Shown: positions 19,383 to 28,202, counted from the first letter of the stretch. The stretch is 39,957 bases of DNA from Comamonadaceae bacterium (GCA_030528485.1 JAUMYU010000016.1:1-39957); one strand, 5' to 3'. Notes: generated by a model from the sequence alone, not told the origin. Program-made: numbers and translations.

Positions 19383-19856
19383 ATGGGTCTTTTCAGCTTC
19401 ATCAAGGAAGCCGGCGAAAAACTGTTTGGGGGCAAAAACGCTGAGGCTGCGCCCAGCGAGCAGCCTGATCTCAACCAAACGGCAGCGCAAGCCATCGAAA
19501 AATACATTGCCACGCAGGGGCTGCAAGTTTCAGGCGTCAAAGTGGCATTTGACGGCGCCACAGGCAAAGTGACCGTCACCGGGGTGGCGCAAACGCAGCA
19601 GGACTTGGAAAAAGTCACCTTGTGCTGCGGCAATGTGGCCCATGTGACGGAAGTCGATAACCAAATGAGTGTGACGACGCCTGAGCCAGAGGCGCAGTTT
19701 CACGATGTGGTCAAAGGCGATACGCTGTCGCACATCGCCAAAAAATACTATGGCGATGCGAACAAGTACCCCGTCATTTTCGAAGCGAACAAGCCTATGT
19801 TGACGCATCCCGACAAGATTTATCCGGGGCAGAAATTGCGTATTCCACCGCTGTAA
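19383..19856 (+). CDS. BON-LysM protein (Kbp/YgaU-like)
   Basis: A 157-residue protein with a BON domain at about 36-95 (VKVAFDGATGKVTVTGVAQ) and a LysM domain at about 107-156 (HDVVKGDTLSHIAKKYYGDA to YPGQKLRIPPL). The start MGLFSFIKEAGEKLFG is the signature of the Kbp/YgaU family; the E. coli member is a cytoplasmic potassium-binding protein. There is no signal peptide. It is a short-range neighbour of the larger LysM gene but follows after 157 bp with its own GGAG-less leader (ATAGGAG at 19371-19377 is the likely ribosome site). A terminator closes it. Confidence 0.93.
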   Translation: MGLFSFIKEAGEKLFGGKNAEAAPSEQPDLNQTAAQAIEKYIATQGLQVSGVKVAFDGATGKVTVTGVAQTQQDLEKVTLCCGNVAHVTEVDNQMSVTTPEPEAQFHDVVKGDTLSHIAKKYYGDANKYPVIFEANKPMLTHPDKIYPGQKLRIPPL

Positions 19857-19875
19857 AGCATGCGCATATAGGTTG

Positions 19876-19906
19876 GCAAAAAGCCGGGCATTGCCCGGCT
19901 TTTTGC
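19876..19906. terminator. bidirectional intrinsic terminator
   Basis: GCAAAAAGCCGGGC (19876-19889) pairs perfectly with GCCCGGCTTTTTGC (19893-19906) around ATT. It separates the convergent Kbp-like gene and purF. Confidence 0.92.
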
Positions 19907-19933
19907 TACGCTGTATTTTGAATCAGGAAAGCT

Positions 19934-21409
19934 TTATTCCCCGTTCACTTCGGGTTGGGCCGGATTGCGCCCTTCGTTCAACGCCATGATGGATTCGCTG
20001 GTGATATCACCCGTGATGTATTGCCCATCGAAGCAAGAGGCATCAAAGCCATCCAGGTCGGGATTCAATGCGTGCACGGCGCGCTTCATGGCCTGTACGT
20101 CCTGGTAAATCAGTGCGTCGCAGCCGATGAGCTGGCGAATCTCGTCCACACTGCGGCCGTGGGCCACCAGCTCTGCCGTGGTGGGCATGTCAATGCCGTA
20201 AACGTTGGGGTAGCGCACAGGTGGGGCCGCGCTGGCCATATAGACCTTGTTGGCCCCGGCTTCGCGCGCCATTTGCACGATTTCTTTAGAGGTGGTACCG
20301 CGCACGATGGAGTCGTCCACCAGCAACACATTGCGCCCTTTGAATTCGCTGGCGATGGCATTGAGTTTTTGGCGCACGGACTTTTTGCGCACACTCTGGC
20401 CGGGCATGATGAAAGTGCGCCCAACGTAGCGGTTTTTCACAAAGCCTTCGCGGTAGGGTTTGCCAATGAGTTGGGCCAGTTGCATGGCGCTGGGGCGGCT
20501 GGACTCAGGAATCGGGATAACGACATCAATGTCTTTGGGCGGAACGGCCGAAAGCACGCGCTGGGCCAGGGTTTCGCCCATATTCAAGCGGGCTGCATAA
20601 ACGGAGATGCCATCAAGCACCGAATCAGGCCGCGCCAGGTAGATGTACTCAAAGATGCAGGGGTGCAAGCTGGCTTGGTCTGCGCATTGGGCTTGGCTGA
20701 TCTCGCCTTGCTGGTTGATGAAAATGGCTTCGCCGGGCTGGATATCACGCGCAAGGGCGTAGCCCGTGCCCTCCAGCGCAACCGATTCGCTGGCCAGCAT
20801 GTAGCCGCCATCGGCATGGCGCTGGCTGAGGCAAAGCGGGCGGATGCCGTGCGGATCGCGAAAGGCCAGCATGCCATAGCCTGCAATCATGGCGATGACG
20901 GCGTAGGAGCCGCGTACGCGGCGGTGGACGGCGCGCACAGAAGCAAAGATAGCCTCGGTGGTCAGCGGCTGCCCGGCGGTTTTGCGTTCCAGCTCGTGGG
21001 CCAGGACGTTGAGCAGCACTTCCGTGTCGCTGGTGGTGTTGGTGTGGCGGTGGTCGGTGTTGAACAGTTCCTGGCGCAGCGTTTTGGCATTGGTGATATT
21101 GCCGTTATGCACCAGCACGATGCCGAAGGGGGCATTGACGTAGAAGGGCTGGGCTTCCTCCTCGCTGTTGGCGTCGCCGGCGGTGGGGTAGCGCACCTGG
21201 CCCAGGCCGGTGGTGCCGGGCAGGGCGCGCATGTTGCGGGTGCGAAAGACGTCACGCACCATGCCTTTGGCTTTGTGCATGAAAAATTTGCGATCCTGCT
21301 CGGTCACGATGCCGGTGGCATCCTGACCGCGGTGTTGCAGCAGCAATAGGGCGTCGTAGATAAGCTGGTTGACTGGGGTTGCGCTGACGACGCCGATGAT
21401 TCCGCACAT
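19934..21409 (-). CDS. purF: amidophosphoribosyltransferase
   Basis: First committed enzyme of purine synthesis, making 5-phosphoribosylamine from PRPP and glutamine. The 491-residue protein starts MCGIIGVV, so removal of Met exposes the catalytic Cys2 of the class II glutaminase domain. RGQDATG and GQVRYPTAG follow. The phosphoribosyltransferase domain has VLLVDDSIVRGTTS near residue 365. The start at 21409 is fixed by Cys2 and by CCAGGAG upstream. It is the last gene of the SPOR-cvpA-purF series, 90 bp after cvpA, as in other proteobacteria. Confidence 0.97.
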   Translation of the reverse strand: MCGIIGVVSATPVNQLIYDALLLLQHRGQDATGIVTEQDRKFFMHKAKGMVRDVFRTRNMRALPGTTGLGQVRYPTAGDANSEEEAQPFYVNAPFGIVLVHNGNITNAKTLRQELFNTDHRHTNTTSDTEVLLNVLAHELERKTAGQPLTTEAIFASVRAVHRRVRGSYAVIAMIAGYGMLAFRDPHGIRPLCLSQRHADGGYMLASESVALEGTGYALARDIQPGEAIFINQQGEISQAQCADQASLHPCIFEYIYLARPDSVLDGISVYAARLNMGETLAQRVLSAVPPKDIDVVIPIPESSRPSAMQLAQLIGKPYREGFVKNRYVGRTFIMPGQSVRKKSVRQKLNAIASEFKGRNVLLVDDSIVRGTTSKEIVQMAREAGANKVYMASAAPPVRYPNVYGIDMPTTAELVAHGRSVDEIRQLIGCDALIYQDVQAMKRAVHALNPDLDGFDASCFDGQYITGDITSESIMALNEGRNPAQPEVNGE

Positions 21410-21499
21410 GGGGTGGATCTCCTGGAGGGGACTGTATGTAGATAAGGCAAAAAGCAAATGAGGGCGGGTAGAGGCCAGGATGCAGAGGGCACAGGCGCC

Positions 21500-22060
21500 T
21501 CACCGATGGGGCAGCAGCGGCAAGGCGCTGGCCGCGCCAGCCGGGGGCAAAGAGGGCAATTGCAGGGACTGAGGGGTTTGCAGGATCGTCCAGCCCGGCA
21601 GCCATTGGGCCAACTCCAGACGGGCCAGCTCCAGCAGCGGCCCGGTGGCTGACGAGGTCCACCATGGCTGGTCGTTCCAGCGTAGCGCATGGATGGCCAC
21701 GGCCAGCAAAACGCCAAGCAGCACAATGCGCACAAAACCCGCCAACGCGCCGATAAAACGGTCGGCAGGGCGCATGCCCAATGCTTTGATGGAGCGCCTG
21801 GCCATGCTGGCGAGCATGGAAGAAAGAAACACCAGCACAATGAAAACGGCCAGCATGCCCAGCACGCGCCGGGCCTCGTCACTGATGGAGCCAAAAATAA
21901 GCATCACGCCCAGCTCAGGCCCCAGGCGCATGGCGCCCAAAGCGCCCATCAGCCAGCCCAACAGGCTGATGCATTCAAACACGAAGCCACGCCAGATGCC
22001 TACGGCCACAGAAAGAAAGGCCAGCATCAAAAAGGCCAGGTCAAACCCGTTCAGCGTCAT
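21500..22060 (-). CDS. cvpA: CvpA family inner-membrane protein
   Basis: A 186-residue membrane protein with four hydrophobic helices in the first 130 residues. The start TLNGFDLAFLMLAFLSVAVG and the motif RRSIKALGMRPADRFIGALAGF are typical of CvpA, first named for colicin V production and now linked to envelope homeostasis. A Pro/Leu-rich tail of about 30 residues is less conserved. It lies between the SPOR gene (38 bp) and purF (90 bp) and is probably cotranscribed with both. Confidence 0.92.
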   Translation of the reverse strand: MTLNGFDLAFLMLAFLSVAVGIWRGFVFECISLLGWLMGALGAMRLGPELGVMLIFGSISDEARRVLGMLAVFIVLVFLSSMLASMARRSIKALGMRPADRFIGALAGFVRIVLLGVLLAVAIHALRWNDQPWWTSSATGPLLELARLELAQWLPGWTILQTPQSLQLPSLPPAGAASALPLLPHR

Positions 22061-22098
22061 GGAGGTGAGGACTGTCAGCCAGGGGGGCGCAGCAAAAC

Positions 22099-23229
22099 TC
22101 AGAGCGAAAGAATGGCCGCGGGCAAGTTGGCGCTTTTGACGCGGCTGGCGGCGCGGTCGGCCTCGGCGCGGTTGGCAAAGGGGCCTACGCGCACGCGCGT
22201 TGCCCTGCTACCACCGCTTTGCACCACTTGGGTGTAGGTGCGCAGGCCCAGGCTTTCAAGCTTTTGGCGCACTTCGCGCACCTTGGCATCATCGGAAAAA
22301 GCGCCAATTTGGACGATGAAGCGTCCTTGATCGCTGCGGTTTGCGGGCGTATCCACCTGTCGGCCTTCCAGCAATGCACGCGCGCGAGCCGATTCGTCTT
22401 TCGCGGCGGGGCGCGGTGGCGGCTGGATAGCGGGCGCTTTGGCGGCTGGAGCGGGTTTGTCGGCCACCGCAGGTTTTTTCTCAATCGCTTTCTCCTGCGC
22501 TTTTTCCGGCACTTTGGCGCTGGCGACTTGGGTGGACTTGTCGGATTTTTGGACAGGCTTTTCAGTCGGCTTTGAGGTCGTTTTCTCTGGCGCTTTCGGC
22601 TTGGCTTGGGATTTTTCCGCAGTTTTTTCTGTCACTTTGGCCGTTTTTTCCGCAGGTTTGGCCGCTGTCTTTTCAGCCGGTTTAGGCGCTGTTTCGGCGG
22701 GTTTGGCAGCAGGTTTTTGGGGCGGCTGTTTTTCAGCCGGCTTGTTGCGAGCGGCGGCTTGCTCGGCCTGGGCGCGCTGCTTGGCCTGTTGGGCGCGCTG
22801 TGCAGCCAGGCTGACGGCGGCTGGGGCGACGGTGGCTTTGGCATCGCTGATTTTCGCGCCCGAGGCGGCGGCGCGATCGGGCGCGGGGGATAAATCTTCC
22901 ACGACTTCCTCGTCGTCGCCCAAGCCGTGGTTGGGGATGCCACTGGCGGCAACCAGCGCCACTTGGTTGCCACGGCCGCGTGCAGGCGCGGTATCGCCGC
23001 CATCGACGCTCACTTGGGCATCGATCACTTCGGGTCGCGGTTCGGCATCGAACAGCATGGGGAAGGCGATGATGGCTGCCAGCACCAGCAGGCACGCGCC
23101 GATGAGGCGGTGGCGCGCGCGGCGGCGCATGTCTTCTACCGAGTCGATGGGCGCCCGCACGCGCTTGCGCGCCAGCGAGCTGCGGTCTTCTGGCGCGGCG
23201 TCGGCCTTGCGCGGTTCAAAAAGTGCCAT
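22099..23229 (-). CDS. SPOR-domain membrane protein (DedD-like)
   Basis: A 376-residue protein with a cytoplasmic basic amino end and one membrane helix at about residues 40-61 (RLIGACLLVLAAIIAFPML). A long low-complexity periplasmic linker follows, with many KPAEK/EKTAEK-type repeats (about 150-280), then a carboxyl-terminal SPOR domain at about 302-375 (GRFIVQIGAFSD to VGPFANRAEADRAASRVK). SPOR domains bind denuded septal peptidoglycan, and DedD in E. coli promotes constriction. Its place before cvpA and purF and after folC agrees with dedD. The Lys-rich linker is longer than that of E. coli DedD. Confidence 0.9.
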   Translation of the reverse strand: MALFEPRKADAAPEDRSSLARKRVRAPIDSVEDMRRRARHRLIGACLLVLAAIIAFPMLFDAEPRPEVIDAQVSVDGGDTAPARGRGNQVALVAASGIPNHGLGDDEEVVEDLSPAPDRAAASGAKISDAKATVAPAAVSLAAQRAQQAKQRAQAEQAAARNKPAEKQPPQKPAAKPAETAPKPAEKTAAKPAEKTAKVTEKTAEKSQAKPKAPEKTTSKPTEKPVQKSDKSTQVASAKVPEKAQEKAIEKKPAVADKPAPAAKAPAIQPPPRPAAKDESARARALLEGRQVDTPANRSDQGRFIVQIGAFSDDAKVREVRQKLESLGLRTYTQVVQSGGSRATRVRVGPFANRAEADRAASRVKSANLPAAILSL

Positions 23230-23389
23230 AGCGGGTTAGAGGGTAGGGCGGCCGAGCGCGGCTGGCGCCAGTGGGGAGGCTGCGCGATGCCTGCATCTCA
23301 TGGCTTGTCTCAATCAAAATTCAATCAAAACATCCCTGATGGATAGGCATGGAGTCCATCAGCCATGCGCAGGCGCATCCAGCCTGCGC

Positions 23390-24757
23390 TCACAAAGGGC
23401 CGGCGCCAGCCAAGTGCGGCGCATCCAGCCTGGGTATGCCGTTGGCCAAAACGGCGCTGACGGTGAAGAAAGAGCCAAAGACGACGATTCTATCAGCCGG
23501 TTCTGCGGCCTTGATGGCCGCATCCAGCGCGGCCAGCGGGTTGGCAAAGGTGGCTACCGGCACTTCACGCGGGCGCTGCGCCAGCAGTTGCAGGGCTTGC
23601 CAGCGGTTGAGCAGTTCACTGGCTTTTTCGGCGCGGGGCACGGGCAGGTCGGTGAAGTACCAGCGGTCGATCAGCGGGCCGATTTTGCGCATCATGGAGG
23701 TGATGTCCTTGTCCTGCATGGCGCCGAAAACGGCGTGGGTGGTGGGGTAAAAGCCCATCACGTCAAGGTTGGCGGTGAGGGTGGCGACGGCATGCGGGTT
23801 GTGGGCCACGTCCAGCACCAGCACGGGCTGGCCGGGCACGATCTGGAAGCGCCCGGGCAGCTCCACCAACGCCAGCCCCTGGCGGATGGCCTGGGCGGTG
23901 ACGGGCAGCAGCGGGCGCAGCGCCTGCACGGCGGCCAGCACGCCTGCGGCGTTGATGAGCTGGTTGGCCCCGCGCAGCGCGGGGTAGGCCAGGCCGTGGA
24001 TGCGTTTGCCGCGCCCGGCCCAGCCCCATTGCTGGCGGTCGCCCGCGTAGTTGAAATCGCGCCCGGCCAGCCAGAGGTCGGCGCCGGTTTCGGCGGCGTA
24101 GGCCAGCAGCGATTGCGGCGGCACGGGGTCGCAGACGATGGCGGGCTTGCCCGGGCGCAGGATGCCGGCTTTTTCGCGCCCGATGCTTTCGCGGTCGGGG
24201 CCGAGGAAGTCGGTGTGGTCGATATCGATGCTGGTGATGACGGCGCAGTCGGCATCGAACAGGTTGGTGGCATCGAGCCGCCCGCCCAGGCCAACTTCCA
24301 GAATGGCCACATCCAGCTTGCTGTGGCTGAGCAGGCGGGCAATGGCCAGGGTGGTGAATTCGAAGTAGGTCAGCGAGACGGGTTGGCCGCCTTCGCCTGC
24401 TTGCTGGCGCGCGCGTTCGACGGCCTCGAAATGGGGCAGCAAATCGGCGGCCTGGACGTTGGCGCCGTCGATGCGGCAGCGTTCTTCGAAGTGCACGAGA
24501 TGCGGCGAGGTATAGACGCCGGTGCGGTAGCCGCCTTGCTGCAAGATGGCTTCGAGCATGGCGCAGGTGGAGCCTTTGCCGTTGGTGCCCGCAACGGTGA
24601 TGATGGGGCAATCGAAGCGCAGCGCCAGCGCATCGGCCACGCGGCGCATGCGCTCCAGCCCCAACTCGATGCTGCTGGGGTGGATGCGCTCGCAATGGCT
24701 TAGCCACTCGGACAGGGTGGCGAAACAGGCGATGGGGGCGGGAGCGTTGGCGGACAT
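23390..24757 (-). CDS. folC: bifunctional dihydrofolate/folylpolyglutamate synthase
   Basis: Cytoplasmic Mur-ligase-family enzyme of 455 residues that adds glutamate to dihydropteroate and to folates. The ATP loop GTNGKGST is at 57-64. Other family motifs are YTSPHL, EVGLGGRLDATN (near 155) and IDIDHTDFLG, where the His and Asp bind metal. The start MSANAPAPIACF at 24757 fits family alignments; a longer open frame upstream overlaps the small membrane-protein gene and is not needed. In Burkholderiales folC normally follows trpA and accD; here neither is present. The SPOR gene starts 160 bp downstream. Confidence 0.95.
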   Translation of the reverse strand: MSANAPAPIACFATLSEWLSHCERIHPSSIELGLERMRRVADALALRFDCPIITVAGTNGKGSTCAMLEAILQQGGYRTGVYTSPHLVHFEERCRIDGANVQAADLLPHFEAVERARQQAGEGGQPVSLTYFEFTTLAIARLLSHSKLDVAILEVGLGGRLDATNLFDADCAVITSIDIDHTDFLGPDRESIGREKAGILRPGKPAIVCDPVPPQSLLAYAAETGADLWLAGRDFNYAGDRQQWGWAGRGKRIHGLAYPALRGANQLINAAGVLAAVQALRPLLPVTAQAIRQGLALVELPGRFQIVPGQPVLVLDVAHNPHAVATLTANLDVMGFYPTTHAVFGAMQDKDITSMMRKIGPLIDRWYFTDLPVPRAEKASELLNRWQALQLLAQRPREVPVATFANPLAALDAAIKAAEPADRIVVFGSFFTVSAVLANGIPRLDAPHLAGAGPL

Positions 24758-24816
24758 GAGGGGCAAAAGGCTTGGTGCGTGGCGCAAAAGCGGGGGCGAA
24801 GGGGGAGGGAGAGTGT

Positions 24817-24993
24817 TCAGCGGGCGGGGGCGACCCCAGGCTGTGCCGGGGAAGTTTGCGCCGCGGGGGGCGGCGCCTGGGGCGTTTGCGGCGCTTGTCG
24901 GCTGCGTGCTTTCAGCGAGCTGAACATGCCGTAGAACACAATGGCGGTGATGGCCAGCAGCACGAAAAGGGCGGTCAGCAAGCGTTTCATCAT
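24817..24993 (-). CDS. small single-span membrane protein, 58 residues
   Basis: A short frame starting MMKRLLTALFVLLAITAIVF, with one hydrophobic helix at residues 5-21, a short basic segment (SLKARSRQ) and a Pro/Ala/Gln-rich tail to the stop at 24817. It lies 59 bp upstream of folC on the same strand. Charge pattern and length look like a real one-helix protein, but I do not recognise a family. Its start codon lies on the end of palindromic repeat copy 5, so its leader is the repeat itself and no Shine-Dalgarno is visible. It may be a remnant or a newly formed gene. Confidence 0.5.
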   Translation of the reverse strand: MMKRLLTALFVLLAITAIVFYGMFSSLKARSRQAPQTPQAPPPAAQTSPAQPGVAPAR

Positions 24994-25070
24994 TTATCAA
25001 TCAAAGTAAAAACAATTTTATACCCATCATGCCGAAATTGGGTTATTTTGTTTCTCATTGAATTGCAAAA
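24992..25070 (-). repeat. 80-bp palindromic element, copy 5
   Basis: On the minus strand the arms are CAATTCAATGAGAAACAAAAT and TTGTTTTTACTTTGATTGAT, and the core is CCCAATTTCGGCATGATGGG, with CCC/GGG able to pair. It lies 56 bp past the trpB stop and touches the start of the 58-residue gene. It stands where trpA and accD are expected. Confidence 0.8.
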
Positions 25071-25126
25071 CAACAGCAAGCCACCCATCTGCCGGGCGGC
25101 TTGCCGCGTTGGGGCTGCACGAGTGG

Positions 25127-26332
25127 TTACAGGCCCAGACGTTCGGCCACGTAATCGGCATCCTTGTCGCCGCGGCCGGAGAGGTTGACCAGGATGTGCT
25201 GATCTGCCGCCAGCGTGGGCGCAGTGCGCATGGCCCAGGCCACGGCGTGGGCGCTTTCCAGCGCGGGGATGATGCCTTCCACGCGCGAGAGGGTCATGAA
25301 CGCATCCAGCGTTTCCTGATCGCTGGCGGTTTCATAGCGCACGCGGCCCACATCCTTGAGGTAGCTGTGCTGCGGGCCGACGCCGGGGTAATCCAGCCCG
25401 GAGGCGATGGAGTGCACGGCGGCGGGCACGCCCTCGGCATCCTCCAGCACGTAGCAGGCCATGCCGTGGATCTGGCCGGGATGGCCGCAGGTGAGCGTGG
25501 CCGAATGGCGGCCGGGCTTTTCCAGCCCTTCGCCCGAAGGCTCGACGCCCACGAGCTGCACGCCTTCATCCTCCAGAAACGCGGTGAACATGCCGATGGC
25601 GTTGGAGCCGCCGCCTACGCAGGCAGTGACGATGTCGGGCAGGCGCTGGTGTTTGGCCTGGAACTGGCTGCGCGCCTCGCGCCCGATGATGGCCTGGAAG
25701 TCCCGCACCATTTTCGGGAAGGGGTGCGGGCCGACGACGGAGCCGATGGCGTAGAAATAGCTGTCGGGGTCGTTGAGGTATTCCTCGAAGGCGCTGTCCA
25801 CCGCCTCCTTGAGCGTGGCTGCGCCGCGCGTGACAGTCACCAGCTTGCAGCCAAGGATGCGCATTTTGGTGACGTTGGGGTGTTCCTTGCGCACATCGAC
25901 TTCGCCCATGTGGATTTCGCAGGGAATGCCCACCATCGCGCAGGCGGTGGCCAGCGCCACGCCGTGCTGGCCCGCGCCGGTTTCGGCAATGACTTTCTTC
26001 TTGCCCATGAAGCGCGCCAGCAGCGCCTCGCCCAGGCAGTGGTTGATCTTGTGCGCGCCGGTGTGGTTCAAATCCTCGCGCTTGAAGTGAATTTGCGCGC
26101 CGCCGAGCTGTTGCGAGAGCCGCCTGGCGTGAAAAATGGGGCTGGGGCGGCCGACGTAATCGGCCAGCAGCTCGGCCAGCTCGCGCTGGAAATCCTCGCG
26201 CTGGCGGATTTCTTCATAGGCGCGGTCGATGTCGTCCATCGCTTGCTTGAGCGCGGGGGGGATGAATTGGCCGCCGTAAGGGCCGAAAAAGCCTTGGGCA
26301 TCGGGCATGGCGGCAAAGCGGGAGGTGGACAT
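25127..26332 (-). CDS. trpB: tryptophan synthase beta chain
   Basis: Makes tryptophan from indole and serine with pyridoxal phosphate; 401 residues. The PLP lysine is Lys95 in GAHKINH. The phosphate-binding loop [12 protein letters not shown] and the end NLSGRGDKD are intact, so the enzyme should be active. The amino end ([20 protein letters not shown]) differs somewhat from what I remember of the usual betaproteobacterial TrpB, so a transferred or second-type TrpB is possible. No trpA, trpF or accD adjoins it; repeat copies 5 and 6 flank it. A stand-alone role such as indole salvage, or a trpA elsewhere, are both open. Confidence 0.95.
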   Translation of the reverse strand: MSTSRFAAMPDAQGFFGPYGGQFIPPALKQAMDDIDRAYEEIRQREDFQRELAELLADYVGRPSPIFHARRLSQQLGGAQIHFKREDLNHTGAHKINHCLGEALLARFMGKKKVIAETGAGQHGVALATACAMVGIPCEIHMGEVDVRKEHPNVTKMRILGCKLVTVTRGAATLKEAVDSAFEEYLNDPDSYFYAIGSVVGPHPFPKMVRDFQAIIGREARSQFQAKHQRLPDIVTACVGGGSNAIGMFTAFLEDEGVQLVGVEPSGEGLEKPGRHSATLTCGHPGQIHGMACYVLEDAEGVPAAVHSIASGLDYPGVGPQHSYLKDVGRVRYETASDQETLDAFMTLSRVEGIIPALESAHAVAWAMRTAPTLAADQHILVNLSGRGDKDADYVAERLGL

Positions 26333-26419
26333 GGGTGTGCTTCCTTTGCGGGGGGAGAGGTTGGCAGCGGGCGTGCAGGGCAGGCGGCGCCATGATTTTT
26401 CAATGGCTTTTCAACAGCT

Positions 26420-26505
26420 TTCCAAACCAAGAGGAAAATCAAAACAAGCTTTCGGCATGGCAGACGTGCCGAAAGCTTGCGGAAATCGCTATTTGATCTG
26501 GAATT
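26420..26505 (+). repeat. palindromic element variant with terminator core, copy 6
   Basis: The outer ends TTCCA/TGGAA and arm remnants AAGAGGAAAATCAAAACAAG relate it to the family. The core CTTTCGGCATGG matches the consensus, but here it is part of a perfect 12-bp stem: AAGCTTTCGGCA pairs with TGCCGAAAGCTT. On the minus strand a U-rich stretch (GTTTTGATTTTCC) follows, so it works as a plausible terminator for the lipoprotein gene ending at 26539. Confidence 0.7.
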
Positions 26506-26538
26506 TTAACCGCATGAAGGCCAACGCCAGGGCAGCGG

Positions 26539-27267
26539 TTATTGAAAAAGATCGGCATGCCATTTGGAGAAGGAATCGGCCAGCAGCTCCAGCGCCTGTG
26601 CGGCGCTCAAGGCCCGGCCTTGCGCATCGCGCCCCTCCAGAAGAATGAGTTGATCGTCCCGGGCCAGGCCCTCGGCGCTGCGCTGCGTGCCCGGCTCGCG
26701 CACGACAAAGGGGCCATCCAGGGCATCGTCCACCCAGGTGTAGGAGGCGCGCTCGCTGCCGTCGTCGTTGTAATACACCGTGCGGCCGTTGAGCTTGCCA
26801 TTGCGGTACACCGAGAGGCTGCGCACCTGGCCATTGGGGCGGTAGAAAACGACTTCGCCCTCCTGCGGCGTGACCTCCCAATCCAGCAAATTCGCGGCAG
26901 CATCCACCGGGTAGGCGCTGCTTTGCGCACTGGCGCTGTCTTGATAAAACTCTTGCAGCAAATGCTGGCCGCTGCTGTTTTTGCCCATATAGACGCGGTA
27001 AAAGCCGCCCGGCTGCGGGCTGTTGCGCAAATCGCCCTCGGCATCGCTGCCCGCCGCGCCGTAATAGGCAATGATGGCCAGCCCCTTGGCATCCACCGCC
27101 AGCACGGGCACAGGCGCGCCCAGTTGGGTGGCGACGGCCTGGGTATCGGGCGCGGCGGGCGTAGTCTGGCAGGCCGTCAGCCAGGGCAGGGCGGCCACGA
27201 GCAGGCCAGCCAAGGCCAGGCGAACGGGGGCAGTGCGGCCAGTGGGCGGCGGAAAAGGCGTTGTCAT
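26539..27267 (-). CDS. lipoprotein with MORN-like (YwqK-type) repeats
   Basis: A 242-residue predicted lipoprotein. The hydrophobic signal leads to lipobox LTAC with Cys33 as the lipidation site. The mature part contains at least two short repeats of the YwqK/MORN-2 type, NGQVRSLSVYRNGKLNGR and DGSERASYTWVDDALDG (about 160-200). The start at 27267 is chosen because it gives a compact signal peptide; a longer frame upstream is Cys-rich and implausible. It is divergent from a TetR regulator. Such repeats occur in proteins of varied and mostly unknown function, so no specific role is claimed. Confidence 0.78.
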   Translation of the reverse strand: MTTPFPPPTGRTAPVRLALAGLLVAALPWLTACQTTPAAPDTQAVATQLGAPVPVLAVDAKGLAIIAYYGAAGSDAEGDLRNSPQPGGFYRVYMGKNSSGQHLLQEFYQDSASAQSSAYPVDAAANLLDWEVTPQEGEVVFYRPNGQVRSLSVYRNGKLNGRTVYYNDDGSERASYTWVDDALDGPFVVREPGTQRSAEGLARDDQLILLEGRDAQGRALSAAQALELLADSFSKWHADLFQ

Positions 27268-27482
27268 AAAGCGGGCTTCTTTCTTCGGCAGGGAGGTGAG
27301 CTGGCAGGGGCGCTGGCGGCAACAGCACAGTTGCAGCAGCGCAAAGGCAGGCATTGTCAGCCAAGTTCAGAAAGCGCGCCCCCAATCCGCTAGCCCATTG
27401 AAGGCGCAAGCGCGGTGAAAGCGGGGCGCGGGGATTTGCAGGGCGCCAGGTGCATGCCGCTTTCCCGCCCCCTTTCTTGGAC

Positions 27483-27523
27483 GAATACATACATACGCGG
27501 CTGCATGTTTGCTGCCTATAATC
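27483..27523 (+). promoter_or_regulatory. putative TetR-family operator and -10 box
   Basis: TACATACATACGCGG and CTGCATGTTTG form a degenerate palindrome close to the AcrR/TtgR type operator (TACATACAT with inverted ATGTATGTA), as I remember it. A TATAAT box follows at 27517-27522, 30 bp before the TetR start. This suggests autoregulation and possibly control of the divergent lipoprotein gene. Confidence 0.45.
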
Positions 27524-27551
27524 GCGACCCCTTGCCCCGACTCCCCCCGAC

Positions 27552-28202
27552 ATGAAAAGAACCAAGGCTCAAGCACAAGAAACCCGCGAGCAGTTGCTGC
27601 TTGCGGCGCTGGATGTTTTTGACCGCCGTGGCGTTGCCCGCGCCTCGCTGCAAGAAATCGCCCAGGAGGCGGGCCTGACCCGGGGGGCCTTGTACTGGCA
27701 TTTCAAGAACAAGGAAGATTTGTTCGACGCCTTGTTTTTGCGCATTTTTCACGACGTGAGCCAGCGCCTGGATGACGACATCCGCAACAACGCACCCGAT
27801 ATGCTGGAGAGCTTGCGCCAGGCGCTGGTAAACATGTTCGATCGCTTGCAGCACAACGCGCTGCACCGCAAGTTCTCCCACATCCTGCACCTCAAATGCG
27901 AGCACACGCAGGAAAACGCCGGGATTGTGGATATCATGAACCGTTACCACCTGATGTGGCAGGAGCAAACCGAATCGGCCTTGCGCCTGTGCGTGCGCCA
28001 GGGCGCTTTGCCCAGCGATCTGGATCTGGCCTTTGCGACGACCTGGCTGAACTCAGCCGTAGTGGGGCTGCTGCAACTGTGGCTGGTCAAGCCCGAGCGG
28101 GTGGACTTGAGCGCAGCCGCCCCGCGCGTGATCGACGTGGCGCTGGGGGCTTTGCACAACGATCCGCTGTTGCGTGCGGGGGCGCAAAATCCCAACCCAT
28201 GA
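27552..28202 (+). CDS. TetR/AcrR family transcriptional repressor
   Basis: A 216-residue regulator. The amino-terminal helix-turn-helix (about 10-57) includes TREQLLLAALDVFDRRGV and LTRGALYWHFKNKEDLFDAL, very close to AcrR/TtgR/BpeR repressors of RND multidrug pumps. The carboxyl part matches the TtgR-type ligand domain (YHLMWQEQTESALRLCVRQG). A fitting operator lies upstream. Normally the pump operon is divergent from such a gene; here a MORN-like lipoprotein gene takes that place, so the target may lie elsewhere. The Shine-Dalgarno is poor. Confidence 0.92.
   Translation: MKRTKAQAQETREQLLLAALDVFDRRGVARASLQEIAQEAGLTRGALYWHFKNKEDLFDALFLRIFHDVSQRLDDDIRNNAPDMLESLRQALVNMFDRLQHNALHRKFSHILHLKCEHTQENAGIVDIMNRYHLMWQEQTESALRLCVRQGALPSDLDLAFATTWLNSAVVGLLQLWLVKPERVDLSAAAPRVIDVALGALHNDPLLRAGAQNPNP

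Noticed and set aside
23311-23330. CAATCAAAA twice in the folC-SPOR gap, resembling a repeat arm.
   Set aside because: A direct repeat without a core motif or opposite arm; not enough to call an eleventh copy.
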